DNA of 39,476 nt from a virus. A program made the position numbers and the translations under genes. Positions 14,720 to 19,913 of the stretch are shown here, piece after piece (position 1 is the stretch's first letter; each line of letters begins with the position of its first letter). The notes under the pieces are model-generated. The model did not search any database and was not told where the DNA came from. It worked only from the letters and a program-made list of their open reading frames with translations. The DNA lies in the IMG/VR virus record IMGVR_UViG_3300031857_000500, positions 1 through 39,476 of that record. The stretch is one strand, 5' to 3'.

Positions 14720-15160
14720 TTAGTAGTACCCTTCTTTAGTAAAGAACTTCCACGCTAGACAAGGGGTGTGGTATCTGTTATAGATATAATCCAACCCTCG
14801 TTCTATCTGTCTAGGCGCAGGAGTCTTTGGGTCAAGCCCTAATAATTGTGGAATACCTCCAGCATTCTTACCCATTACTTTAATTTTATTGTATGCATTG
14901 GGTCTCCAATTGCTTTCTTTAGTCCACAATTTATTAAGGCATGACCATTGTTTATATTGCCACTCGTATAACTTATCCTGAGCATAAGACTTACTGTCCA
15001 TTACTGTCCAGCCCTTCGAAACTTCTTGCGGAGTTGGTTCGGGTTGACCAGTTGGTATAGCAAATCTGATACCAAGCATAAGCAATATCCCCATGCCGAG
15101 CACCAATATAAATACTTTTCTCATATCAAACCTTTTCTTCTTTCGTCTACTCGTATTCAT
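14720..15160 (-). CDS. Membrane-anchored lytic transglycosylase-like protein
   Basis: 146 residues. A basic N-terminus (NTSRRKKKRFDMRK) precedes one hydrophobic helix (about 16-33, VFILVLGMGILLMLGIRF), giving an N-in anchor. The C-terminal domain (about 55-146) has the lysozyme-like pattern of small actinobacterial transglycosylases: CLNKLWTKESNWRPNAYN with the candidate catalytic Glu, NAGGIPQLLGLDP, and QIERGLDYIYNRYHTPCLAW. Two Cys (in WSCLNK and TPCLAW) may form the disulfide common in this group. Being in the minus-strand operon and not the lysis cassette, it may act on the wall early. Not a typical endolysin. Confidence 0.75.
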   Translation of the reverse strand: MNTSRRKKKRFDMRKVFILVLGMGILLMLGIRFAIPTGQPEPTPQEVSKGWTVMDSKSYAQDKLYEWQYKQWSCLNKLWTKESNWRPNAYNKIKVMGKNAGGIPQLLGLDPKTPAPRQIERGLDYIYNRYHTPCLAWKFFTKEGYY

Positions 15161-15323
15161 TGTCGAATAGTCCTTCTATATCTTCTCTGTCGCTAGATAA
15201 TTCTTCGTATGTAATGTATACCAAGTCGTCAAGTTCTCTGATAAGTGTACTTACTTTATCAGCAGACCAACCTGCTACCATATCACTAGTAATTATCCCT
15301 TGCCAGATTATATTACTATCCAC
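15147..15323 (-). CDS. 58-residue hypothetical protein
   Basis: GTG start with AAAGGGG upstream. The product begins MDSNIIWQGIITSDMVAGWS and continues with ADKVSTLIRELDDLVYITYEELSS, helical and acidic. The start overlaps the end of the WhiB gene by 8 bp and the end overlaps the transglycosylase start by 14 bp. No family recognised. Confidence 0.58.
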   Translation of the reverse strand: MDSNIIWQGIITSDMVAGWSADKVSTLIRELDDLVYITYEELSSDREDIEGLFDNEYE

Positions 15324-15741
15324 TTATTCCCCTTTCTATCATAGTCTTTCTTACCTTTCTTGCAAAGTTAACCTTGTTAGCAAGCGTTGCTTTCTTTATA
15401 CTCTTGCCAAGCATAAGCAATCTTTCGCCAGGCATTGTACCACCATATATACCATAGTGCAACTGTGGTCCACGCTTACCTAGTTCTAAACAATTAACTT
15501 TGGCAGGACAATTCTTACATATAGACAGGGCAGCAACAGCCTTATCTACCTCTGCTTGCGCTCTCTGTCTCTGCTCTGTGGTATTAGTCCACTTCTCGCC
15601 AAACTCTTTCTCGGCTTCACCACCGAACCATAGGTCAGGGTCATCATGCCCAACACATAGACCATTACTTACATCAAGGTCTAGGTCGTCAGATATATAA
15701 CCAAATGAACTATAAGTTAATCCTGAACCCCAACCACCCAT
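15316..15741 (-). CDS. WhiB-family Fe-S transcriptional regulator
   Basis: 141 residues. The four Wbl cysteines are C29 (NGLCVGHDDPDLWF), C75, C78 and C84 (ICKNCPAKVNCLELG), followed by the turn GIYGGTMPGERL, the Wbl G[VI]WGG equivalent, and a basic C-terminal stretch for DNA contact. WhiB proteins bind a 4Fe-4S cluster, partner with host sigma-A and reprogramme transcription; phage copies can interfere with host WhiB2. The family is confined to Actinobacteria and their phages, so this is the strongest host marker in the window. It sits in the minus-strand operon whose promoters look like host sigma-A promoters. Confidence 0.93.
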   Translation of the reverse strand: MGGWGSGLTYSSFGYISDDLDLDVSNGLCVGHDDPDLWFGGEAEKEFGEKWTNTTEQRQRAQAEVDKAVAALSICKNCPAKVNCLELGKRGPQLHYGIYGGTMPGERLLMLGKSIKKATLANKVNFARKVRKTMIERGISG

Positions 15742-15884
15742 TAGTTATGTATTCCATGAGTAAAGCAGATAGCCTGAACTGCCATCTGTAGTTCTGATGT
15801 CATCTCTTTTAACTCATCATCTGATAAGTGTTGAGCGTCAGCCTTTCGTATGAAGCAAGTCCATACATAATTATTTTCTAACAT
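15741..15884 (-). CDS. 47-residue hypothetical protein
   Basis: The ATG at 15884 is chosen because AGAGAGGAT precedes it; a longer frame from 15929 would run through a hairpin. The product begins MLENNYVWTCFIRKADAQHL, helical, with ELKEMTSELQMAVQAIC after it. Its last base overlaps the WhiB start codon. No family recognised. Confidence 0.55.
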   Translation of the reverse strand: MLENNYVWTCFIRKADAQHLSDDELKEMTSELQMAVQAICFTHGIHN

Positions 15885-15906
15885 GCTATCCTCTCTTGTT
15901 AGCGTA

Positions 15907-15926
15907 GGTGGGGCAATCTCCCCACC
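15907..15926 (-). promoter_or_regulatory. Stable mRNA hairpin upstream of the WhiB pair
   Basis: GGTGGGG (15907-15913) pairs perfectly with CCCCACC (15920-15926), loop of 6. It lies in the 59-bp gap between two minus-strand genes. No U-tract follows on the minus strand, so it is more likely an mRNA processing or stability element than a terminator. Confidence 0.5.
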
Positions 15927-15943
15927 CACAATTAACTAGTTTA

Positions 15944-16234
15944 TTATGGGCGGAATACTACTGAAGTGTATCCATCGAGTCGTGAGTGCTTAGCAACTAA
16001 GCCCTTCTCACCAGTTAGATGTTGGTACTTACCATTACCTAACGATACCCATACTGACTTAGGCTTGAACCTAGTCTGATTAGGTAGTGCTTTAAGTACT
16101 GTGCCTCTTGGTTCATATCCGTCAGCGTCCTCTAGGTCAAACTGAATTGTTGCCAACTCATCTGATAGGTCTGCTAATGTTAGCGATATGCTAGCCAAGT
16201 AGTTTTCTATCTGTTCTGCTGTCGTGGTTGTCAT
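15944..16234 (-). CDS. Hypothetical protein, early operon
   Basis: 96 residues with AAAGGTAAAG before the ATG. The N-terminal helix (EQIENYLASISLTLADLSDELATIQ) could form a coiled coil; the C-terminal half is beta-rich, with VWVSLGNGKYQHLTGEKGLVAKHSRLD. The combination resembles small phage proteins found beside amidotransferase genes, but no function is known. It has its own consensus promoter at 16288-16316. Confidence 0.6.
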   Translation of the reverse strand: MTTTTAEQIENYLASISLTLADLSDELATIQFDLEDADGYEPRGTVLKALPNQTRFKPKSVWVSLGNGKYQHLTGEKGLVAKHSRLDGYTSVVFRP

Positions 16235-16287
16235 ACTTTACCTTTCATTGTTAAACGCTCAGCAATTTACCAAGCGTACCGATAGTG

Positions 16288-16316
16288 ATTATATCACTAC
16301 CAATTCTAGAAGTCAA
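16288..16316 (-). promoter_or_regulatory. Minus-strand promoter P5, TTGACT-N17-TATAAT
   Basis: Read on the minus strand: TTGACT (16316-16311), exactly 17 bp, then TATAAT (16293-16288). It overlaps the last codons of the amidotransferase gene and would drive the 96-residue protein and downstream genes including WhiB. It shares hexamers and spacing with the promoters at 18727, 19403 and 19473. Confidence 0.72.
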
Positions 16317-17181
16317 GTGGTTCTTTACTGTACCACTTATTACTTAAGTATCCATACTCCTCGCCTATCACCTTCTTTTGATTAGGGTGATAGCATAGGC
16401 AATCTAAGAAGTTTGCTTGACAATCAAAGCAACTCTCACACATCTGACAATAGTATTCGTTCTCCCATAGGTCTACTATTGACTCGCAACTAGGACACTC
16501 GAACTTGTTGTCCTCATATAGCGAAGGGTTGAAGTGGTCATCTGATACCACAATATCATACACACTAGGCTCATCACCATAGGTATAATTATAGGTGCTA
16601 GTGCGTGGCGTGGATACGATAGGCTTATGAGAGTTATTACTCCACCATACACCATTGTCGTCCCAACTACCTAAACTTTCGTTGATAATATAAATCTTAT
16701 ACTGTGCGCTAGGGTCATTGGTCATGATAGCAACCTTGTTGCCACTAGCCCATGAACTAATCATATCATATACATAGTCGTCATCTAACGCAGACACACC
16801 ACCTAGTCTAGGCAATAACTCCTCTGCCATAATCCTAGTGTCGCTACGCTTATCACCTTTAGGTATATGAATATCTAACACACCATTGTGCGCTAAGTAA
16901 GTATCGTGCTCACCCACTACCTTAAATGGGTGGCAATTAAGTTCGTTCTTAACCCCATGAGTAGCATACCTAGCGTGCCACATAGCGTAGCCATTAGGGT
17001 ACTGCTCTCTAAGTTCTAAGAACCTAGCAATAGACTTCTTAGCGGACATACTGCGCTCTGATATAATACCATCACCAGTATCTATCGCAAAGCCAAAGCC
17101 ATGTGGGTTCTTACAAGCACCCATGCTTAGGTCATCTTTACTAGGTGTGGAATTAGGATTACACACTACTAGCAGACACAT
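16306..17181 (-). CDS. Class II glutamine amidotransferase-like protein with zinc ribbon
   Basis: 291 residues. After removal of Met1, Cys2 would be the N-terminal nucleophile (CLLVVCNPN). Other Ntn-amidotransferase landmarks are WHARYATHG (R71, H75), LAHNGVL (N99, G100) and SDTRIMAEEL (D114). Residues about 230-262 form a Cys-rich ribbon (CPSCESIVDLWENEYYCQMC and more Cys). Class II enzymes release ammonia from glutamine for a partner ligase. The gene directly downstream of the amidoligase (12 bp apart) makes that partner obvious. The ATG has GGAGAT 5 bp upstream. Confidence 0.83.
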   Translation of the reverse strand: MCLLVVCNPNSTPSKDDLSMGACKNPHGFGFAIDTGDGIISERSMSAKKSIARFLELREQYPNGYAMWHARYATHGVKNELNCHPFKVVGEHDTYLAHNGVLDIHIPKGDKRSDTRIMAEELLPRLGGVSALDDDYVYDMISSWASGNKVAIMTNDPSAQYKIYIINESLGSWDDNGVWWSNNSHKPIVSTPRTSTYNYTYGDEPSVYDIVVSDDHFNPSLYEDNKFECPSCESIVDLWENEYYCQMCESCFDCQANFLDCLCYHPNQKKVIGEEYGYLSNKWYSKEPLDF

Positions 17182-17193
17182 ATATCTCCTCTC

Positions 17194-18408
17194 TTACGCA
17201 TTGACTAACTCATTACTGTTGATACTTAATGAGCGTACTTTGGACATACGCTCATATAAGTCAGAGTAAAAGCCATTGTTGGCTTCTACATAATCATAGA
17301 ACCAATCCCAACCTAGCATACCTAACTTAACATCAGACAGCGTGAGGTTGCGAGTATATTCTATACTAGCGTGTGCTAATTGTATAGCACTACGAACACC
17401 GCTTGGCTTAGTAGTCCCTCTAAAGAACCTAAGTTCTAGCGTGTGTTCGTTCTGCGTATTTACCGCAGAATATCTCTCGGTCATGGCTTCTCTAGGCGAC
17501 TTGACCTTATCGGCTAGAGTGAAGTATGGTCTATCGTACTCATCATACTTCCATACATCATTGAACTTGGCGTAGTCTGACTTACGACCCGCAAATCTCA
17601 TCATATCGGGTGCGTTCTTGTACACTAATGCTAACCATCTATGTACATGTGCGCCACTCTTAAACCCTGCTCGACTTACATGTATATGTAGTCCGCAACT
17701 CTTAGCGTCCCATGCCCTTGCTTCTTGGTGTTCTCTTAGATAGTCTAAGGTCTTATCGAATAGTGGGAAGTCAGACCAACTACTAAAGGATATAGGGTGA
17801 GATACTAACTCAAAGCCACGATAGCCACCTTGATTTATACTACTATCCTGCTTCATATAAACCCACTCGCCTATATTTTCTGCTACATATTTAGCACTAT
17901 TGTCTAGTTCACCCGACCTAATCTCCATCTCTAATTCTATCCCAAAGTATAGGTTATTCTTATCTTTACCTATAAACTTAGGGTCGGGCTTGTAAGAGTA
18001 GTCGTTGATAAGTCTAGAACCCCTACCACCCTCACCACAATTAGTACACCCTCTAGCATAATACTGGTCGCACTCCTCGCAGTATGAACCTTCATGCTCA
18101 TAGCAATTTTCGCACCAATACTCACCCCTATCCTCGATATTGTACATGCTCTCGTTCTCGGAATATGTACAACTACATCTCTCGCAATAGTGAGTGTGGT
18201 TCTCCCAACAACTCTCACAATAATCACCGATACCCTCTACATAATGGGTATTCTCATTGTGGCAATACTCCTCACAATAATTACACCATGAGCGACAATC
18301 CTCGCATAGTAGGTCATCACCCACCAGCATGTAATCGTCCTCATTAGTAGAACGATAATCACATGTGGCACAACCATACTCGGTGTCCTCATCATCATCT
18401 ATCGGCAT
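17194..18408 (-). CDS. Amidoligase with N-terminal zinc-ribbon array
   Basis: 404 residues. Residues about 13-125 hold at least eight CxxC knuckles (CATC, CEDC, CNYC, CESC, CERC, CENC, CEEC, CTNC), a chain of small zinc ribbons. Residues about 150-400 match the amidoligase family of COOH-NH2 ligases with a glutamine-synthetase-like fold: FGIELEMEI (156-163), KQDSSI (186-191), FELVSHP (199-205), CGLHIHVS (238-245) and LELRFFRGT (324-332) supply the Glu, Asp, His and Arg positions for ATP, Mg2+ and substrate. Family members were predicted to make isopeptide bonds in peptide or wall modification, often with a class II amidotransferase in phages, exactly the pairing here. Substrate unknown. Confidence 0.82.
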   Translation of the reverse strand: MPIDDDEDTEYGCATCDYRSTNEDDYMLVGDDLLCEDCRSWCNYCEEYCHNENTHYVEGIGDYCESCWENHTHYCERCSCTYSENESMYNIEDRGEYWCENCYEHEGSYCEECDQYYARGCTNCGEGGRGSRLINDYSYKPDPKFIGKDKNNLYFGIELEMEIRSGELDNSAKYVAENIGEWVYMKQDSSINQGGYRGFELVSHPISFSSWSDFPLFDKTLDYLREHQEARAWDAKSCGLHIHVSRAGFKSGAHVHRWLALVYKNAPDMMRFAGRKSDYAKFNDVWKYDEYDRPYFTLADKVKSPREAMTERYSAVNTQNEHTLELRFFRGTTKPSGVRSAIQLAHASIEYTRNLTLSDVKLGMLGWDWFYDYVEANNGFYSDLYERMSKVRSLSINSNELVNA

Positions 18409-18419
18409 ATCATCACCCC

Positions 18420-18599
18420 CTATTTTATAGGTAGTTCTAGTTCTATCATTATATCATTTATTTTATTGCGTAGCAAGTTAGTAGCCATAGCCATACTCTT
18501 AAAGTCTGACCTAGTATACCAACCCTCTTGAGTTCTCAAGGATTTTCTTATTAGTTCTAAGTCGTCCTTGCTAATCTCGATTACGATATTTTCGTCCAT
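18420..18599 (-). CDS. 59-residue hypothetical protein
   Basis: Begins MDENIVIEISKDDLELIRKS and continues with a helical, charged sequence (WYTRSDFKSMAMATNLLRNKI). The start overlaps the upstream stop (TAATG), and the gene ends 11 bp before the amidoligase. No family recognised; part of the transcription unit from promoter P4. Confidence 0.58.
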   Translation of the reverse strand: MDENIVIEISKDDLELIRKSLRTQEGWYTRSDFKSMAMATNLLRNKINDIMIELELPIK

Positions 18600-18700
18600 T
18601 AGCGACCTCTATACTCTAGGCGACCTTGTAATCTATTTACTCTAGCAACTAAACCGATAATCGCTAAAGTCTGGACTACCACCAGTATCTCTAATAGCAT
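18599..18700 (-). CDS. 33-residue single-pass membrane peptide
   Basis: ATG with AGAGAGG upstream on the minus strand. The peptide begins MLLEILVVVQTLAIIGLVAR, a clean transmembrane helix, then a basic tail (VNRLQGRLEYRGR). It is the first ORF after promoter P4 and overlaps the next start by TAATG. Small membrane peptides in this position are common in phage early operons. Confidence 0.55.
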   Translation of the reverse strand: MLLEILVVVQTLAIIGLVARVNRLQGRLEYRGR

Positions 18701-18726
18701 ACTCTTATCCTCTCTACTTATACCTA

Positions 18727-18755
18727 AGTATAGCATACTTAGGGCTACAAGTCAA
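18727..18755 (-). promoter_or_regulatory. Minus-strand promoter P4, TTGACT-N17-TATACT
   Basis: On the minus strand: TTGACT (18755-18750), 17 bp, TATACT (18732-18727), about 27 bp upstream of the 33-residue membrane peptide. The bases after the -35 box (TGTAG) are the same as in promoter P3 at 19473. It would drive the amidoligase/amidotransferase genes. It starts 20 bp downstream of the tRNA-like element. Confidence 0.7.
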
Positions 18756-18774
18756 GTACCCTCGACTTATGGCG

Positions 18775-18825
18775 TGTCCTAGTGGGGTATCGAACCCCAT
18801 AGACACCCGACCTACGGGCTAGGAC
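18775..18825 (-). ncRNA. tRNA-like element lacking normal D and anticodon arms
   Basis: On the minus strand GTCCTAG (18825-18819) pairs perfectly with CTAGGAC (18782-18776) as a 7-bp acceptor-like stem followed by an unpaired A (18775) at the discriminator position. Abutting the 3' strand with no gap is a perfect T-arm: TGGGG, loop TTCGATA (fits TTCRANY), CCCCA. Between the 5' acceptor strand and the T-arm there are only 19 nt, enough for one small hairpin (CCCG-TAGGT-CGGG) and a 6-nt linker, so it is not a normal tRNA. It starts 8 nt after the stop codon of the upstream gene. It could be an RNase P/RNase Z processing site, an aminoacylation or elongation-factor decoy, or a degenerate tRNA. 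Confidence 0.6.
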
Positions 18826-18833
18826 TATCGGCA

Positions 18834-19160
18834 CTAATTATAGTTGCCGACTAATTTACGATAATTTTCTGCTTGATTAGCCTCGAACTCACGCCTACGC
18901 TCATCTAAGGCAATAGTACGCAATTCTAAATCGGTTAAGGGTTTAGGGCTAGTATCTTTAGGCTTAGCGTTCTTAATTGTACGCCTAGCAAGTTTAACCG
19001 CTTGACTATCCTCGATAGCCACGATTATATTGCCCGCCTTATCACGCACCACTAGATTACTAAATCGCTTAGAGCGTGAGCCATGCCACGCCTTAGACGA
19101 CCTAACATCTCTAGGGGGTGTGATGATACTACCGCTAACCCCATAGGGGTTGTACGGCAT
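18834..19160 (-). CDS. Hypothetical basic protein, first sizeable gene of the minus operon
   Basis: 108 residues with AGAGAGGTAAGATA before the ATG. The N-terminus (YNPYGVSGSIITPPRDVRSS) is extended and basic; the middle has a beta pair (FSNLVVRDKAGNIIVAIED); the C-terminus is a charged helix (LELRTIALDERRREFEANQAENYRK). No family recognised. Being first behind three tandem promoters, it is probably among the earliest and most abundant phage products, a position where host-takeover proteins are often found. Confidence 0.65.
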   Translation of the reverse strand: MPYNPYGVSGSIITPPRDVRSSKAWHGSRSKRFSNLVVRDKAGNIIVAIEDSQAVKLARRTIKNAKPKDTSPKPLTDLELRTIALDERRREFEANQAENYRKLVGNYN

Positions 19161-19237
19161 TATCTTACCTCTCTAGTAGGGGCTAGATTACCTAGTGAGT
19201 AGTCTAGTAAGTATCCCGCCAGCGCACCCGCCAGCAT
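19160..19237 (-). CDS. Possible 25-residue leader peptide
   Basis: ATG at 19237 opens a 25-codon frame, MLAGALAGYLLDYSLGNLAP and five more residues, whose TAA overlaps the ATG of the 108-residue gene. The sequence is small-residue-rich and hydrophobic. No Shine-Dalgarno is visible, so translation is doubtful; the exact TAATG junction is the main support. Confidence 0.3.
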   Translation of the reverse strand: MLAGALAGYLLDYSLGNLAPTREVR

Positions 19238-19278
19238 AACTAGGGGCGTATCTCGCTAGGCTACTTACTAAGTAATCT
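19184..19278. repeat. Two-part inverted repeat in the minus-operon leader
   Basis: TAGTAAGTA (19205-19213) is the exact inverse of TACTTACTA (19262-19270), and AGATTAC near 19184 is the inverse of GTAATCT near 19272. Together they can fold the leader RNA downstream of promoter P1 into a long interrupted stem enclosing a GC-rich loop. The fold would place the possible leader peptide inside the structure. Confidence 0.5.
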
Positions 19279-19293
19279 AACCTTGTAGAACTA

Positions 19294-19322
19294 ATACTAT
19301 CACAAGTTTAGGCGGGTGTCAA
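19294..19322 (-). promoter_or_regulatory. Minus-strand promoter P1, TTGACA-N17-TAGTAT
   Basis: On the minus strand: consensus TTGACA (19322-19317), 17-bp spacer, TAGTAT (19299-19294). A palindrome TGTC-N6-GACA (19317-19330) straddles the -35 box and is a natural operator position. Nearest promoter to the first genes of the operon. Confidence 0.72.
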
Positions 19323-19378
19323 GTTCGACACGCCCTAAGTTCTAAGATAGTTCTAGTTCTTTATTTAGTTGTATCAAG

Positions 19379-19394
19379 TCAAGTTCTAACTTGA
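19379..19394. promoter_or_regulatory. Palindrome at the predicted P2 start site
   Basis: TCAAGTT-CT-AACTTGA is a perfect 7+7 inverted repeat with a 2-bp centre, lying just downstream of the expected P2 transcription start (about 19396). The CAAGTTC half also occurs in the palindrome over the P1 -35 box, so one repressor could bind both. Confidence 0.45.
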
Positions 19395-19402
19395 TAAGGA
19401 TA

Positions 19403-19431
19403 ATACTACCACGCTCACCAGCACAAGTCAA
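19403..19431 (-). promoter_or_regulatory. Minus-strand promoter P2, TTGACT-N17-TAGTAT
   Basis: On the minus strand: TTGACT (19431-19426), 17 bp, TAGTAT (19408-19403). A perfect TGTGA-N6-TCACA site begins 10 bp upstream of the -35 box (19442-19457). Confidence 0.72.
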
Positions 19432-19441
19432 GTCGTGTCGG

Positions 19442-19457
19442 TGTGAGATACATCACA
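19442..19457. promoter_or_regulatory. Crp/GlxR-type operator
   Basis: TGTGAGATACATCACA is a perfect match to TGTGA-N2-TA-N2-TCACA, the consensus of the actinobacterial Crp-family regulator GlxR and compatible with E. coli CRP. One more base on each side also pairs (GTGTGA...TCACAC). Its centre is about 53 bp upstream of the expected P2 start. Confidence 0.65.
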
Positions 19458-19472
19458 CGCAAGGCGGGCGGG

Positions 19473-19501
19473 ATTATACCATAAGCCTATCTACAAGTCA
19501 A
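19473..19501 (-). promoter_or_regulatory. Minus-strand promoter P3, TTGACT-N17-TATAAT
   Basis: On the minus strand: TTGACT (19501-19496), 17 bp, perfect TATAAT (19478-19473). A weaker Crp-like match (AGTGG-N6-TCACA, 19512-19527) begins 10 bp upstream of the -35 box, the same spacing as at P2, and is directly followed by the LexA-type box. Confidence 0.75.
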
Positions 19502-19527
19502 TAGGTAAGTGAGTGGTGTCTATCACA

Positions 19528-19541
19528 CGAACAGATGTTCG
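19528..19541. promoter_or_regulatory. LexA (SOS) box-like operator
   Basis: CGAAC-AGAT-GTTCG matches the Gram-positive/actinobacterial SOS box CGAAC-N4-GTTCG in all ten fixed positions. It lies 26 bp upstream of the P3 -35 box and abuts the second Crp-like site. By rough count, ten fixed bases are expected about 0.04 times in a random 39-kb sequence. Confidence 0.6.
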
Positions 19542-19641
19542 ATTACTGATGAGTAATATATTTAGGGTTAGCCTCTAGATATTCATAATTAAAATACCCC
19601 CACCCCTAGAACTTATAGTGTCGGGAGATAGTCAAGCACCG

Positions 19642-19669
19642 ATTATATCTCTAGGCGTTAAATTGTCGA
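19642..19669 (-). promoter_or_regulatory. Weaker minus-strand promoter P0, TCGACA-N16-TATAAT
   Basis: On the minus strand: TCGACA (19669-19664), 16 bp, perfect TATAAT (19647-19642). The -35 box is itself part of the first of three TGTCGATA repeats, so a protein binding those repeats would control it. Confidence 0.45.
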
Positions 19670-19695
19670 TAAATCTATATGTCGATATGTCGATA
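19664..19695. repeat. Three TGTCGATA direct repeats
   Basis: Exact copies at 19664-19671, 19680-19687 and 19688-19695, so start spacings are 16 and 8 bp, multiples of the repeat length. The array overlaps the -35 box of P0. It could be an operator array or a small iteron-like origin element. Confidence 0.6.
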
Positions 19696-19725
19696 TTATG
19701 ACCCTAGGGTTATTAAAGAAGGGTG

Positions 19726-19779
19726 CGGGGGGCGTATATAGTATCCCATAAAATATTTCTGTTATATAATAGCCCCCCG
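19726..19779. terminator. GC-rich hairpin in the control region
   Basis: CGGGGGGC (19726-19733) pairs perfectly with GCCCCCCG (19772-19779). The 38-nt loop is AT-rich and can form further TATA pairs. It is followed by an alternating TA tract on the plus side. It may insulate the divergent transcripts or mark a packaging or replication structure. Confidence 0.5.
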
Positions 19780-19815
19780 TATATATATACAAATAGGACA
19801 TATTATAAGTATTTT

Positions 19816-19836
19816 ACCGAACTTTGTTCGGTTTCT
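19816..19836 (+). terminator. Terminator-like hairpin
   Basis: ACCGAAC (19816-19822), TTT loop, GTTCGGT (19826-19832), then TTTCTGTATTT. A perfect 7-bp stem with a U-rich tail on the plus strand, about 170 bp before the terminase gene. It would stop read-through entering from the left. Confidence 0.55.
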
Positions 19837-19882
19837 GTATTTGAACAGGTTATCTATATATGTAATAGTAATTCCATATATA

Positions 19883-19913
19883 GGGAGTTGGCTCCCTTTT
19901 ATTCCGCCAACTC
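19883..19913 (+). promoter_or_regulatory. Terminator with mutually exclusive alternative hairpin ahead of terminase
   Basis: GGGAG (19883-19887), loop TTGG, CTCCC (19892-19896), then TTTT: a compact rho-independent terminator. The overlapping segment GAGTTGG (19885-19891) can instead pair with CCAACTC (19907-19913), a 7-bp stem that destroys the terminator. This is the arrangement of a transcription attenuator, about 90 bp before the terminase start. Confidence 0.5.

Noticed and set aside
17342-18347. Plus-strand ORFs opposite the amidoligase gene
   Set aside because: They are antisense shadows of the Cys-rich coding sequence, without ribosome sites.
18775-18800. attP site made of a host tRNA 3' end
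   Set aside because: The matching 5' acceptor strand is also present at the right place, and no integrase gene exists in the genome.
18775-18825. Ordinary tRNA gene
   Set aside because: The distance between the acceptor 5' strand and the T-arm is far too short for D and anticodon arms, so it is listed as tRNA-like only.
19354-19382. Another minus-strand TTGACT at 19377-19382
   Set aside because: The hexamer at 17-bp spacing is GAACTA, a poor -10 box.
19612-19635. Minus-strand TTGACT followed by TATAAG
   Set aside because: The spacer is only 12 bp, too short for a sigma-70-type promoter.
19818-19830. Second LexA box (CGAAC...GTTCG)
   Set aside because: The spacer is 3 bp instead of 4 and the sequence is explained by the terminator hairpin.
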